Part shown: positions 52,831-64,000 of the stretch, one piece after another
Numbering within the stretch: the first letter of the stretch is position 1
Layout: every line of letters starts with the position of its first letter
Source: Catonia carolina
Lineage: Eukaryota > Arthropoda > Insecta > Hemiptera > Achilidae
DNA length: 64,000 nucleotides
Reading direction: 5' to 3'
Assembly: GCA_035578175.1 (NCBI GenBank)
Contig: JAQMRL010000006.1
Location: 64,340,001 to 64,404,000 of the forward strand
Notes under the pieces: model-generated
What the model saw: only the letters and a program-made list of their open reading frames with translations
Database searches by the model: none
What the model was told of the DNA's origin: nothing
Program-made: the position numbers and the translations under genes

Positions 52831-53990
52831 GATAATAAAAATTACAATTTAAGTTAAATGATATAAAATTTGACCAATGTGACAATGCAAAATATACATT
52901 CATATAATTAATTATAACCTAAACAGTGTAATGTAAGCAAATAACATACAAAAATTAAGTACTTTTTCTGTTACAAATAAGTTATACATTTGTATTATCA
53001 TATATTATATAACTTACAGTGAAAATACAGTAAAGAAACAAACAAATAAACAGAACTTCTCTCGTAGGAACGTTATTGTCTGTGTTAATAAGTGCAGTCT
53101 TATTTTTATAACTTTAAAATTAATAATAATAATAATAATAAACAAATAAATTTAACATGAAAGAATGTAAAAAAAAGTAATACTCATTTTTGGAGTATTT
53201 CGATTAAGGCCTTTTTATTAATGATTTAATTACAATTATAGTTTAATGAACATTTCACTTTACGTTATAATAAATTTAACAGGAATTTTTATAAATTAAT
53301 TTTTTAATTATTAAGATCAGATCATTAAAGAAAATTATATAATTTATGATAAATTTTAAATATTTTTTTAATGATTCAAGAGCAAATTAATCTGATAAAA
53401 AATATAAATTTTTTTTTCTTGAAATATCTAATATATAAAAGAACAATAATTCATTTTTATTCCACAGTTTACTTTCCACAATTCTGTTTTAATTACACTA
53501 AAATTAATAGAAGAGCTGAGTGAATGAAGTGACATGTAAAATTTACTTTAGTATATCATATCAAATACTGTATCTTTGCAGTTTAAGGAAATATACCTTG
53601 GACAATTCGAATTGGCACAAGCAACTTTGGTGTTTATCTACTCCACTCTTTGCCCCTCGCCTTGCAACGACAATACAGTCACAAAAGTATACAATCGCTA
53701 TTGTAATGTGCAACTCATGCACGGTCACTACGCTTTTCACTAATGTTTATTTCTTTTTTTTAGCTTTTATTTTTATCGGGAACTGTACATTATTGACAAC
53801 TACCCAATTTGATGGCTGCTTTGCTGTGTTATTTGACTTGAATTTGGCATGAGGTTGAACAGGGACCTCCAGTAGAGTTTGTTCACGAATGGCTATCAGT
53901 TGGTCACCATACAAAGTCGCTTGCCCAACCGGTCTTACTTAACAAATAATAGCGACTTACTACCAGCTGACTGACTGGGCTGGCCCGAAG
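52831..53990. other. AT-rich DNA, no recognised gene
   Basis: Contains (AAT)n at 53125-53140. A 110-codon plus-strand frame at 53520-53852 has no motif and no codon or splice support. Confidence 0.5.
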
Positions 53991-53999
53991 GCCAAAAGT

Positions 54000-54060
54000 G
54001 AGGATGCCAACAACATGCGGTATTCCCAAGCAGTCACCCATCCAAGTACTAAACGCTATT
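54000..54060 (-). pseudogene. 5S rRNA-derived fragment (3' half)
   Basis: The minus strand reads GTTTAGTACTTGGATGGGTG, ACTGCTTGGGAATACCGC and ATGTTGTTGGCATCC. This is the conserved 3' half of eukaryotic 5S rRNA (internal pol III C-box region onward) with a few changes. The 5' half is missing. The minus-strand sequence beyond it (GGCCTTCGGGCCAGCCC, a small hairpin) is not 5S, so this may be a 5S-headed SINE or a truncated pseudogene. Confidence 0.8.
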
Positions 54061-57000
54061 AATAATCTGTCAGACAAAATGATGTGACTAAATTGTTTTC
54101 ATACATGATTTTCTGTTCATTATAATATATTCAGACCAATTTGTTTAGTTAGTTACGTGCATCTGTAGAGTATACAGTTTAGTGAGTTTTTGCAGTTTAG
54201 TTCTTGTAAATTTATAATTTAAATTTTTACTGGGATAAATTAAATACGTATTTAAAAATAAAATAATTATTTGTATGTTTGTACATTGAAATAAGGCTGT
54301 AGGCATTTGCGTACATTAAAATATGTAGACCATGTTGAAAGAATAGGTTATGGCTATACTTTATGCGGAACTGTGTGTACATGTAGAGCAAGAGTTGTGC
54401 CAGTTCGAGTTGTCCACAGTATACTTATAATTGTTCAAGCGATTGTAAGATTGACCTTTGGTCACCTCATCAAAAAAAAAAAAACACGATGGAGCAAACA
54501 ACTAATATTAAATTTTGATTCAAGCACAGTAAAACTTTTATAAAAACCATTTAAATAAATAAAAAAAGTTTATGGTGATAGATGTTTATCCTGTACATGT
54601 GTGTTTGAATGGTATAAACGATTCCAGGTCGTCTAAAAAAAAAATTGCTACGAGCAGCCCTTAAGATGTGAATTCGACTGCGAGGTGGATAGTGAAGGAA
54701 TTAAGACAAAAGACATGATTCAAAATTTTACAAAGACTTTAAAAAAATTGAAACTTTGATTTGTTCGAGTGCGGCTTGAATATCAAACGCAAAGAAGTTT
54801 TGTTTTTTCCTGACATACTGTGAACTGGTGGATAAATAGTAAAAGGTATTATCAAGCATTTCTTAAAATAATTTCTCATATGAAGAAACTTTATACAATT
54901 GATTGATATACCATACATCCATTCTTGGAGTACCTACACAATGCGCTACACAAATTTTTAAGTAATAATAGAAGTGATATAAAGTTTTTACAGATATCTA
55001 AATAAAAGAAATCTGATAATTCACAGATAAATGGTAGCCTTATAACTTAGATTGTATTTTTCTCAAAACAGTATTTTCATTGCATACCAACTTTATCCAC
55101 TAAGCTCTTCGATTATAAAGTAAAGAAAAATAGTTCGATTGTTAATTAATTATTCAAGACTATTTTTGGTTAATTTAAGATCAATAAATTTTAAGAAATT
55201 CACAAAATTTACTATTTTATCCTTTGAATGTAATTTACAGTAAATACATTTTTTTGGAAGACATTGTTACAGCAAAAACAAAATTTAAATTGCCATAAAT
55301 TTTCTTTTAACTATTATCCTAAACACAAGTGTTGTGGATCTACAATCATCAGACTATATAAAACACATAAAAATTTTAATAAATTAGGTTTTTTTATTTG
55401 TTTTATGTACTCTGATGATGGTATATCCACTGAGACATGCAAGTGTGTAGACTAATAGATAAAAATAAAATTAAAGCAGCAGGATGAATATTTTAAAGAT
55501 TTATTTATAAATTATAATATTTAGTTTAAGAGGCAGTAAGTAATTCATGGGTATGTAAGAAAAATGCTAAATAGAATCTCAATTGATAATATAATAATTT
55601 TAACAAAAAATACACAGTAAATGCAGTTAAAATTTCATTAGAATAAAACCTAAATATAATTTTTTTTTTACAATCAGATTCACAGTAATGTAGCTTGTAT
55701 GTAGTGTCTGTAATTGCCACACTTTTAGTAGCAACGTTCACTATTATTGCTCTATGTGAGATAAAGGGTCTTTGCCCATTAGAATGAATCATGGGCACAA
55801 AGAAAACACTATAATCACTACTATGCCCACTGCAACAGATAACAAGCATTCAATACCAGTATACAATGCATCTGATAACCTTACCATACCCGTAATTAGC
55901 GTAGAAATTACTGTAAGTAATTGTTCAGTCCTCCTCTATAAATTGCTGTACATTTTTGTGTATGCGTCACCGAGAGAACAACACAACAGTGTTGTTAATT
56001 TTCTTAAGAACAAAATTTGGCAATTAGGAAATTATTACTAAGAGAACTGGCAATGATTGCCATTATTTTGGACTAGAAAGTGGAAACGAAACGAAGACTC
56101 TGAGACGCTACTGGATTCACGAATCTCTAAGAAAACTAAAACAAAGGGAGAATATTTGATGACATATAAATACCTAATTGATGATAACGAAAAATTTCTC
56201 AATTTTCATTTGCATGCACGTGTTCGTTCAAAGGTTAATCAAAAAAAACTAACTAACTTGTGTCAAAAGGGATAGCAACACGGAGCAAACACAAAACAAC
56301 ATGGTTTGGCAACGACGCGTATCATGCACGGAGCATGCGTCATCTACAAAGTATTCTGGCCGGCAAACTGTCGACTTAATGGCCACGACATCCTATGTTG
56401 TTGGCCAGTGACGTAACGATCAAATGGGTGTTTTCTGATACTTATCTATACAAAAAATATTTATTTGAATGTGTTGGTACAGTTATGATCCTAATATGAC
56501 ACGTTCTAGTGGGCTAAGACCTTAGTGATAAGTTGTGTTTCCTAATTTATAACTGACAAACAGTGCGAGTTATACGTTATGTAAAAATTTAGTTTCTATT
56601 TGATTTATTTTTCATAATACTGATTACTTTAAGAAGCGTGTGATTTTATAATTAACATATTAAAATACATATTGAAGAGATGGTTAAGCTAAACATATCT
56701 CATTATATTTTAATGTAAGTTGATCATCATCTCTTATTTGTTTGCTTATTTATTTATTTACTTCTGCTGAAAGTAAATACAACTATAACACAACAATAAT
56801 CAATAAAAGGGAATTTTTAAAACTGGACGTCTTGAACACATGATTGATAAATTCGATGATGATGAATTATCTTCAAATGACAATAATGATCGAGCAGAGT
56901 TACAATTTGACTCAGGTAAAGTAAAAAATCTGACAGCCCTGCATTTGCAAGAAAGCTCGCATTACTGTGATTCTATAGCATAACTATTTAGGTACACTAC

Positions 57001-57462
57001 AGTTTTGTTAAGTTACAGAATTTGTTTTTAACTAATTATGATGTTATATTGATAAAATACTAACTGAAATAACATAATATGAACTATACTTAACACAAAT
57101 TTGTAATTATATAACATAATAAACAACACAAAAATTACTAACATAAGAGAACTGACTATCTCAGTCAAAAAATAAAAGAATTCTTGTTCAAATTTTTAAT
57201 CATAGAATGAAAATCGATAATTTAATTTGATAACTACAAATAAATATAGTTTTTGAAGACATTAGAAATAAATTTAACTAATTTAATGAGCAAAAATGTT
57301 AAATTTCGACTTTTTTAATATATGTGATGTGAAAAGTTTATATAAAAGAACACTACAATAAAAAACTAAAAATTTTATAAAAACAATAGTAGACAAAAGT
57401 ATACATTTTTATGTTAGGTATTTATGATTTTAATACAATTACACATTAGCAATTTAATTATA
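54061..57462. other. AT-rich DNA without secure genes
   Basis: Frames of 60-107 codons occur (54307-54543, 55526-55849, 55772-56041, 56057-56275) but none shows a family motif. A short acidic frame at 56842-56915 (DKFDDDELSSNDNNDR) ends at a GTAAAG that could be a donor; not supported further. Confidence 0.4.
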
Positions 57463-58328
57463 CAGTGAAACCCCAATTATTCGAAACCCACCTTAACTAA
57501 AATAGATCCAAAAAACTAAATTTATTTTAATTTGTTGATTACTCAATTTCAATAATTGTATATACTACAACACAGTACCGCATTCAAATAAGTAGCATCT
57601 TTAGAGCACAGAACAGTGTACAATGAAATATACGAATACAAATTTTCACTATTCCAACAATCAGTTTACTCGTGCTTATTTAAAAAAAAGACTAAATAAT
57701 TTAAAAAATAATACAATAAATACTAATTATTGTACAATATTACATTTTTTACTCTAAATTTCTGTATTTTCAATTGTTGTTGTTGTTGCTTAGGTCAACA
57801 GCCAAAAGGCTGGTTTGAACCTCTAGAGGTTTTACTAAGTAAAACAAAGAGTGAGGTGGTTTACCTTTGCCTTCCTCACTGAGTGGAAAAGTACGCTTAT
57901 CAGCATGCCGGGCCCTCTGAAAAGCACATATTTTCCACTCTGTAAATGACATCTTCACTTCATTCACCACAGGGTCTGACTGTATAGTGAAATTCATTAC
58001 TTTCAGAGGCGATAACTCTGATTAGTGTCTTTTACACCTCTACCTCTTCTGTTCTTAAACGATTCAGTCATTTAATTGGCTGACCATGTGATAAGAAACA
58101 GAACTATTTATTTTAGCCCTGCAACGAACAGATTGAGTGTAAATAATTTGACACTCCACCTGTCTGTTATGGGCATTATTTTCAATTATACTAATTAACT
58201 GTCGTAAAATGTATTGTATAAATATTTGTACTATTTTTAAACCATAAAAGTATGACTGCGCGTTATCCGGAATTTCACAAATTGAAATTGGGTCCACCCC
58301 TACATATCTGTTAAGTGGGGTTTTACTG
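57463..58328. mobile_element. Pogo/Tigger-like MITE interrupted by a SINE
   Basis: Ends CAGTGAAACCCCAATTA and, inverted, CAGTAAAACCCCACTTA with TA at 57461-57462 and 58329-58330. Removing the nested SINE and one of its target repeats leaves about 454 bases with no transposase. Confidence 0.75.
57776..58176 (-). mobile_element. SINE family N with target-site duplication
   Basis: Perfect 11-base duplications TATTTTCAATT (57765-57775, 58177-58187). Minus-strand start TGCCCATAACAGACAGG and tail CTAAGCAACAACAACAAC. An internal frame of 75 codons (57770-57997, minus) is open, as in other full copies. Confidence 0.9.
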
Positions 58329-58330
58329 TA

Positions 58331-59358
58331 TTATGCATTTACAAAAATAAGCCGTTCATAATTAATAATGAATTGAAATTACATTTATAATTAGATAAAT
58401 ACGATTGAAAATTATGTTTATAAACTTAACCTAAAAGAAACAGTGACAGACGTTTTTAAATTACTTATGAAAATTAAGTAAATACTGAAAAGATAAAAAT
58501 ATTCATTTTAGATTATGTTTAGATCAAGTTAAAATATTTTTCAAGAGAACCAAATAATAATTTGTTTTTTATCAATTAATTATTACACATACCATTAAAA
58601 ATTACTTTTTAATTAGTTATATAGTTCATTAAATAATTATAACATCTTTTAAATTGATTAATTATACATACAAATATAATTATAATAATTATTGATAATT
58701 AATTTCTTTTTTCATAAACTACACCACTATAAGGCTCTTTCGGGCTTGATCACAATGCCGTGTAATATATAATTAGTCAAAAATATTAAAAAATTAACAC
58801 TTTCATATCTATGGTCGTTTTAATTTCAGGTTACGTTACGATTATCAACGATTTGTTCATGTTATCTATTCAAAGATTTTGTTAAGATTCAATAAATAAG
58901 AACAGAACTCAAGTATGTTTGTAGATTAATTTCAGGATATATTACATTAATAAAAAGAAATAAATTTTAATTAATATAATATACAACAGAAGAATCTAAC
59001 CTGTATAACACGAAAAAACTACGGAAATCAAATCAGCTGTTTATGACTTATAAAAAAACAATTTTATTTCACCTAAGGTCAACCATGCTGTTAGCATTTC
59101 GAGTTTATTGTGATATTGGAATAGGTAACGTTAAAATTTATTAGTAATATATCAGACTTCTGTAAACAAACCTTTTGTTTTTTTTTATAACGGAATATAG
59201 TAGAGTAATACAATAATAATTAATGGTACGTAACTAATGTTTTCATTAAACTTCTAAAACTGATTTATATTGGAAATTATATTTTGTTAAAAATCCCGGT
59301 AGAAGTAAAATATAAGTGCAGACATATGCCAAATTATGTCAAGTCTATAGAAATACAG
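58331..59358. other. Very AT-rich DNA, no feature
   Basis: No gene or repeat family recognised. Confidence 0.5.
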
Positions 59359-59360
59359 TA

Positions 59361-59729
59361 CAGTAAAACCCAGATTATCGTTATCGTAAACAGATGGACA
59401 GAGTGACCAAATAACTAGAAAATTCGGAAGGATAACTTATGTTTATGTTAAAAGATATTTATTTATAAAGTAATAAACATAATGATAAGTGAAATTAATT
59501 GATAACTTAAAAATGAAATGGTTCATAAAATTATCCTGAATTCCAAATAAACAAGCTTGTTATCAAAACGAAAAGAAAAGCTACCTTCTTTCATTTATAC
59601 AGTAGTAACAAATCTCCATTTCAAAAATAATAGCACAATCATTCATGTTTTATTAAAACAGTTTTGTCATGCCGCGATGGATACAATGGATGTCGGATAA
59701 GCAGGCAATGAATATTCAAGATTTTATTG
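59361..59729. mobile_element. Pogo/Tigger-like MITE, 369 bp
   Basis: CAGTAAAACCCAGATTATCG at the left and CAATAAAATCTTGAATATTC inverted at the right, with TA at 59359-59360 and 59730-59731. Related to the ends at 57463-58328 but not a close copy. Confidence 0.6.
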
Positions 59730-59731
59730 TA

Positions 59732-60732
59732 CGAAAACTAAAATAACAATACATATTTTCCAATTTTTAATTATTTTAAAAACTGGGCAGTTACGCAGCG
59801 CGCATGTATATTTTATTTTACTAATAAAAATTATTTTTGTTCCGCAACCATAAATATATTTTTGATTTGGTAGTATGTCTAAGAAAGTATAAAAAAAACT
59901 GAATTTGCTTCACACCTATTTAAATACCACCGCTTAAAAATATCATTTTTCAACATAATGTTCGGTGGTCATTTAATAGTTTGTATAAAAAAGATTAAAG
60001 TAAAAAAAAAAAATTGTATTTTTATAAACATACCATAATAATGAAAGTGTTAACTTAAAGGTTTATTAATTAATCATGATATTACAAATAAAATATATAA
60101 AATAAAAAATGCATACTTTACCAAAATTATTTCTTGGTCCACATTTAATAGAGAATTACATTTTCATATGAACCAAAACATTTATATCTAGAAAAAAATT
60201 CGGCTATAAAACGAAATAGTAAATAATATAAAATAAATGAGAAATACCTACATGAGAAATGAAAATAAATGCAACTAAATACATAAAATAGTTAATTTAA
60301 TAACTATAATACATACATAATACCTAATAAATGTTTAACATTTATAAATAACACAATTCTATTTACTAAATACAAAAATTAAATATGTAACTACAATAGC
60401 ATGTAATAATGAAACGAAAATGCTAGGTTTATTAGATTAAAATATTGAAGTAAAAATTGTTAAATAATCAGTCTTGAAGAAATACATAACAGTTACAATC
60501 AAATTATTTTTTCTTTGCGATTGGTATATCATACTTATATTTTTTAAATAAATAATTAATTAATACCCTGTTAGTTAACATGTTAAATATTGTTATAAAT
60601 TTGACTATAATCATTTAGTCATTGTTTATTAATACATTATTGTCATTACCACGAATGATTAAATTAACTTACACATGAATGAAAAACGAGTTGTAATAAA
60701 ATAATTACAAGAAGAAAAGATGAATATTAAGA
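59732..60732. other. Very AT-rich DNA, no feature
   Basis: No coding or repeat signal recognised. Confidence 0.5.
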
Positions 60733-61870
60733 GAGTTGATCAGTAAGTACTCGTGTTTGCATACAGGTGGCGTTGGTAAAAGAAATTGAAATTACTGTCG
60801 TGTGTCATCACTGTTGAACAGTACTAAATTTCAGGCCAGTTCATAGATTAGTTTTTATTTGACAGCCAATTGTGTCATACATATCTCAACAAAATAAAAA
60901 AAAACTGATCAATCTGTAATTCACTTTTTATTTGTAGTTGGAAAAACATGCAAAGTTGGATGCTGTCTTCACCACGTATGACAACCATTAAAAAACTGGT
61001 TCAACAAATTTAAATGTGGTTGGTACATCTGTTTTTGATGCCACATGACCAGGTTGGTGAACTAAAATGCATGAAGTAGCAGATGCCATGCGTGTGTCGT
61101 ACGGAACGGCAATCAATATTTTACATGAAGTTAACTGTGAGAAAGCTGTTGGCTCGATGGGTGCCAAAGTTACACATGGTGGACAATGCCAAAGCAGCGT
61201 TTGGACCTCTTTAAGCAAAATTTGCAAAAGTTTTTATGCCACTATTGATGAAACCTGGATAGATTATTATACACCAGAGATTAAGCTACAGTCCAAAAAA
61301 TGGATTATTTTTGGCTGAATCTGCTCCAGTGAAGGCAAAGATGGTCCCATTGGCCAGAAAGGTCACGACCATGATTTGGGATATGAAGGAAATAATCCTC
61401 ATGACTTTTTTCAGAAAGTAAGAACGATTACAGTAGAGTACTATAGTGAATTATTGGATTGATTTGATAAGAAATTGAAAGAGACACGGCTTCATTTCGC
61501 TAAAAAGAAGTGTTATTTCCCCACGATTTCGCATCAGCACATTCATCTAGAATTATTGAGACCAAATTACATGAATTCTACTACGAATTGCTGCCACACC
61601 AACCGTACTCGTCCAACAAGACTCCATGCAACTTCTTAATGTTCCCTAACCTAAAAATTCGGCTCACAGAAAAAAATTCAACTCAAACGAGAAGGTTATT
61701 GCCAAGAAAGCACATTTTTTAAAAGTAAATTGTATTTTTTGGAAGGAAGAATCAGCAGAAATATTAAGAAAAGTGTATAGACTTAAAGAAGATTATAATG
61801 AAAAAATAAATTGAAAAATAGTAAAAAACTTGCACTTCCATTCTGAACACAGGTACTTACTGATCGACCC
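60733..61870 (+). mobile_element. Mariner element, inactive
   Basis: Terminal inverted repeats GAGTTGATCAGTAAGTAC (left) and GGGTCGATCAGTAAGTACC (inverted right), TA at 61871-61872; the left TA has decayed. 1,138 bases, slightly shorter than a typical ~1.3-kb mariner. Confidence 0.8.
60940..61735 (+). pseudogene. Mariner transposase pseudogene
   Basis: Blocks in order: NWFNKFKCG (head), MHEVADAMRVSYGTAINILHE (helix-turn-helix), FYATIDETWIDYYTPE (first catalytic Asp), SAPVKAKMVPLARKVTTMIWD, LKETRLHFAKKKC, FPHDFASAHSS (second Asp), LLPHQPYSSNKTPCNFLMFP and EESAEILRKVYRL. The third catalytic position, Asp in the usual SPDLAPCDFFLFP, is Asn (PCNF). Stops after WIIFG and in ELLD-FDKK and several frame changes add to inactivation. 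Confidence 0.85.
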
Positions 61871-61872
61871 TA

Positions 61873-63780
61873 GTAAAATTTTATTACGAATATCTTAGCT
61901 TAGGTAAGATTAGATTAATTTTCTAATCTGTAATTAAAATTCTGTCGATAAATATTTCAACTTAAATTTATCGCTAACAAACCTAACATTTTCAGATTCT
62001 ATACTAATGTAATGAAGAAAAAAAATACACGTAATAAACCTTTTTAACCTAATAAATGTAATCCAATAATTGTAATTATAAACCTATCAATTACTTAATA
62101 TTATGGTAATCATAAAAAAATAATATAACCTACGAAACTTATTTTATAGGTACACAAAAATATTTACTATAAGCATAAGTTAAGTTAGGTTATAAAAATG
62201 ACATAACCTTAAACTTTTTTTATTAGATAATACTGCAGTATAACATAAATATAATACAATAATAATTATAAGCATACACAAATAATTTCATAAAGCAATT
62301 AATTATGAATCTTTATAATGTATAATACTACTTACTAATTAAATAAAAAATTTCAAGAAAAGAATAATTATCATGTATATAAATGCAACTAAATTTAATA
62401 GAATTATACATAAAAATTTGAACACAATTTAAAATAAAATAAACTGAAAATAATTTATTATAATATAAATCTTGGTCAGTTGACATTACTAACATTAAAA
62501 TTTATTGTAACAATACTTAGTAACTTAAGTATTGTTAAAATGGGATACTTAAAAAAAATTGAATGAAATTTTTTAACGTTTTTTACAAATATTATTTTAT
62601 TTATTTACGATAGTACTGTTATATAAAACAACTTTATTATTTATTTACTTACGAGAATCTGGCCAAGATTATTTAACTTAAGAAATTACTATCTTTTTTT
62701 TTAAATTAATTATTTATAGTAAATCCTTATCTAATTATGTACATATAATACATTGAATTTTCTTAAAAATTTATCTTGTTACTTAAATTTGATACAGATA
62801 ACATTCAAGTTCAAAGAAGTTATTCTTACGAGTGATGAAATACAAAGATATATAAACTCTAAATTTTTATTAGTTCCATAAAAAAAATTTCATAACAGTT
62901 TTTCATTTTTCAGTAATAATAAATTTCTACTTCAATTATTTATGTTTATTTACAATGAACACTATTCGAAAATACTGTGTTAAAATACACAAAAAAATTT
63001 AATAAATATTTTCCATAATCAATTTAAAAAATTTTAAAGTAAAATCTTTAATCAGCCTTATAAGAAAATCATTAATAATAATAATTTTTATTTATTTTTT
63101 TAAATGCAGAATTTCAAAATTAAATCTTTTAAGTACTGCAAAGAATAAGACTAGCAGGTTTAAGAAAATTTTCTAAATTAAATTTAAAAAAAATATATTA
63201 CTAACGAGTATACAGGGATAAAACAAAACGTTAAAATCCTGTTATACATTTCAAAAACTATACGTTATAAAAATATTTTACAATCAGTACAAAAAACATA
63301 ACAGTTTTTCGTTATTTTCTTAAATTATTCAAATTATTTTTCAGCATAATATTTTATTAAATTTACATTGAAGATCATTGTGTACTTTCGTACTGGTTTT
63401 TCTTTCCATAATGTTTCACACAGCTGAATCTTTTCCGACAAATCCAGTTTTTGAAACGGCCTTTTTAACATCATAATTGACAGCTGTATCTTTTTTCATA
63501 CTGGAACAAAATTTTAAATTAAGTTAATTAATTTAAATTGTACAATACATAGCTTTAGATCTTGAATAATAATAAATGGAAATATAAAAACAAGAATATA
63601 TGAGGAAGAAGCAAAAATAACTGGACACCATTTAAAAAAAATCCAAAATGTATTTTTTTTAATTACAAACATTATTCCACTGAGCAAAACATCTTTTTTA
63701 TCAATCCTTTCCAATCACAAGTATCCCCCATTTTATAGTTTGTTGATATCTTGCTTAGTTACGGAGAAACAGCTGCAAAG
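61873..63780. other. Very AT-rich DNA, no feature
   Basis: Homopolymer-rich; no exon-like frame or named repeat. A fragment at 63365-63500 is less AT-rich but carries no recognisable motif. Confidence 0.5.
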
Positions 63781-63784
63781 GTGG

Positions 63785-64000
63785 TTTGTACGCATTTTCC
63801 TAAGATAAAAACGAGTGACTACCATGAACAGCATTATGCTATGAAATTTTGTATGAAACTCAGAAAACCTTTCACGGAAACTCATGAATTGCTTTTCAAG
63901 GCTTACCGTGATGATCCCAATTGGTGGGTGAAAATTCCCAAGACCCAAAAAAGCTCGTCCAATGTAAAGGTCATGCTGACTGACTTTTTTCAAAGCCAGC
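63785..64000 (+). pseudogene. Internally deleted mariner transposase, runs off the window
   Basis: The plus strand reads HYAMKFCMKLRKPFTETHELL, FKAYRDDPNWW (N-terminal helix-turn-helix), then directly KIPKTQKSSSNVKVMLTDFFQS. In mariner proteins the second block lies between the first and second catalytic Asp, so roughly 150 residues with the first Asp are missing. The frame stays open across the join to the window edge. Confidence 0.7.

Noticed and set aside
53520..53852. 110-codon plus-strand frame
   Set aside because: No motif, no splice support, and composition like the surrounding non-coding DNA.
54300..54900. Possible mariner relic (frame containing EWYKRFQ near 54610)
   Set aside because: Only one short match and no terminal repeats; insufficient for annotation.
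55526..56275. Possible Harbinger or similar transposase frames
   Set aside because: A few residues around 56057-56275 loosely recall such proteins, but no catalytic or helix-turn-helix motif can be pointed to.

Overview
This window is AT-rich (about two thirds A+T by eye), gene-poor nuclear DNA from an animal. The transposon content (several mariner families, pogo-like, Helitron, R1-like, Jockey-like and RTE-like elements, tRNA-derived SINEs) points to an arthropod and most likely an insect. A sap-feeding hemipteran would fit, but that is a guess. Nothing bacterial is present: no operons, and most long reading frames are remains of transposable elements (TEs).

Only three stretches look like host coding exons. 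Two are paralogous last exons, at 3611-3970 and 23590-23955 on the minus strand. They encode a membrane-anchored, cysteine-rich protein that I cannot name. The third is a 168-base phase-0 internal exon on the plus strand at 43794-43961, also of unknown identity.

Layout. 1-1000 and 14955-16294: two copies of an R1-like retrotransposon 3' end, each fused to the same (TG)n-bearing dispersed repeat (called family A here), in opposite orientation. 1066-8095 and 22905-28498: a direct segmental duplication carrying the Cys-rich exon, a dead mariner, a SINE (family N), a family A copy and a reverse-transcriptase relic. After duplication copy 1 gained a Jockey-like element and copy 2 gained an RTE-like tail, each with a target-site duplication and an empty site in the other copy. 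8.1-15 kb: more RTE and family A debris with a three-level nested insertion at 12.2-13.9 kb. 16.4-22.9 kb: a family N SINE, a decayed tandem array, a tRNA-headed SINE and a Helitron helicase relic. 28.5-36.5 kb: RTE tails, a pogo-like head beside a THAP pseudogene, and a SINE split by a TA-flanked MITE. 36.6-39.9 kb: a deleted mariner and unidentified T-rich DNA. 40.0-43.1 kb: a 3-kb inverted repeat. 43.4-50.4 kb: a SINE, the plus-strand exon, hairpins, an RTE tail, a transposase head, family A and a family N SINE. 50.4-64 kb: very AT-rich DNA with a fold-back MITE, a 5S rRNA-derived fragment, pogo-like MITEs and two mariner relics.

The strongest lead is the pair of Cys-rich exons. Their introns and flanking DNA, including a dead transposon, are about 94-96% identical where compared, yet the middle of the coding exon differs at about half its bases while reading frame and most cysteines are kept. 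That is the reverse of the usual pattern and resembles rapidly diversifying secreted or surface gene families. All identities and alignments were made by eye.
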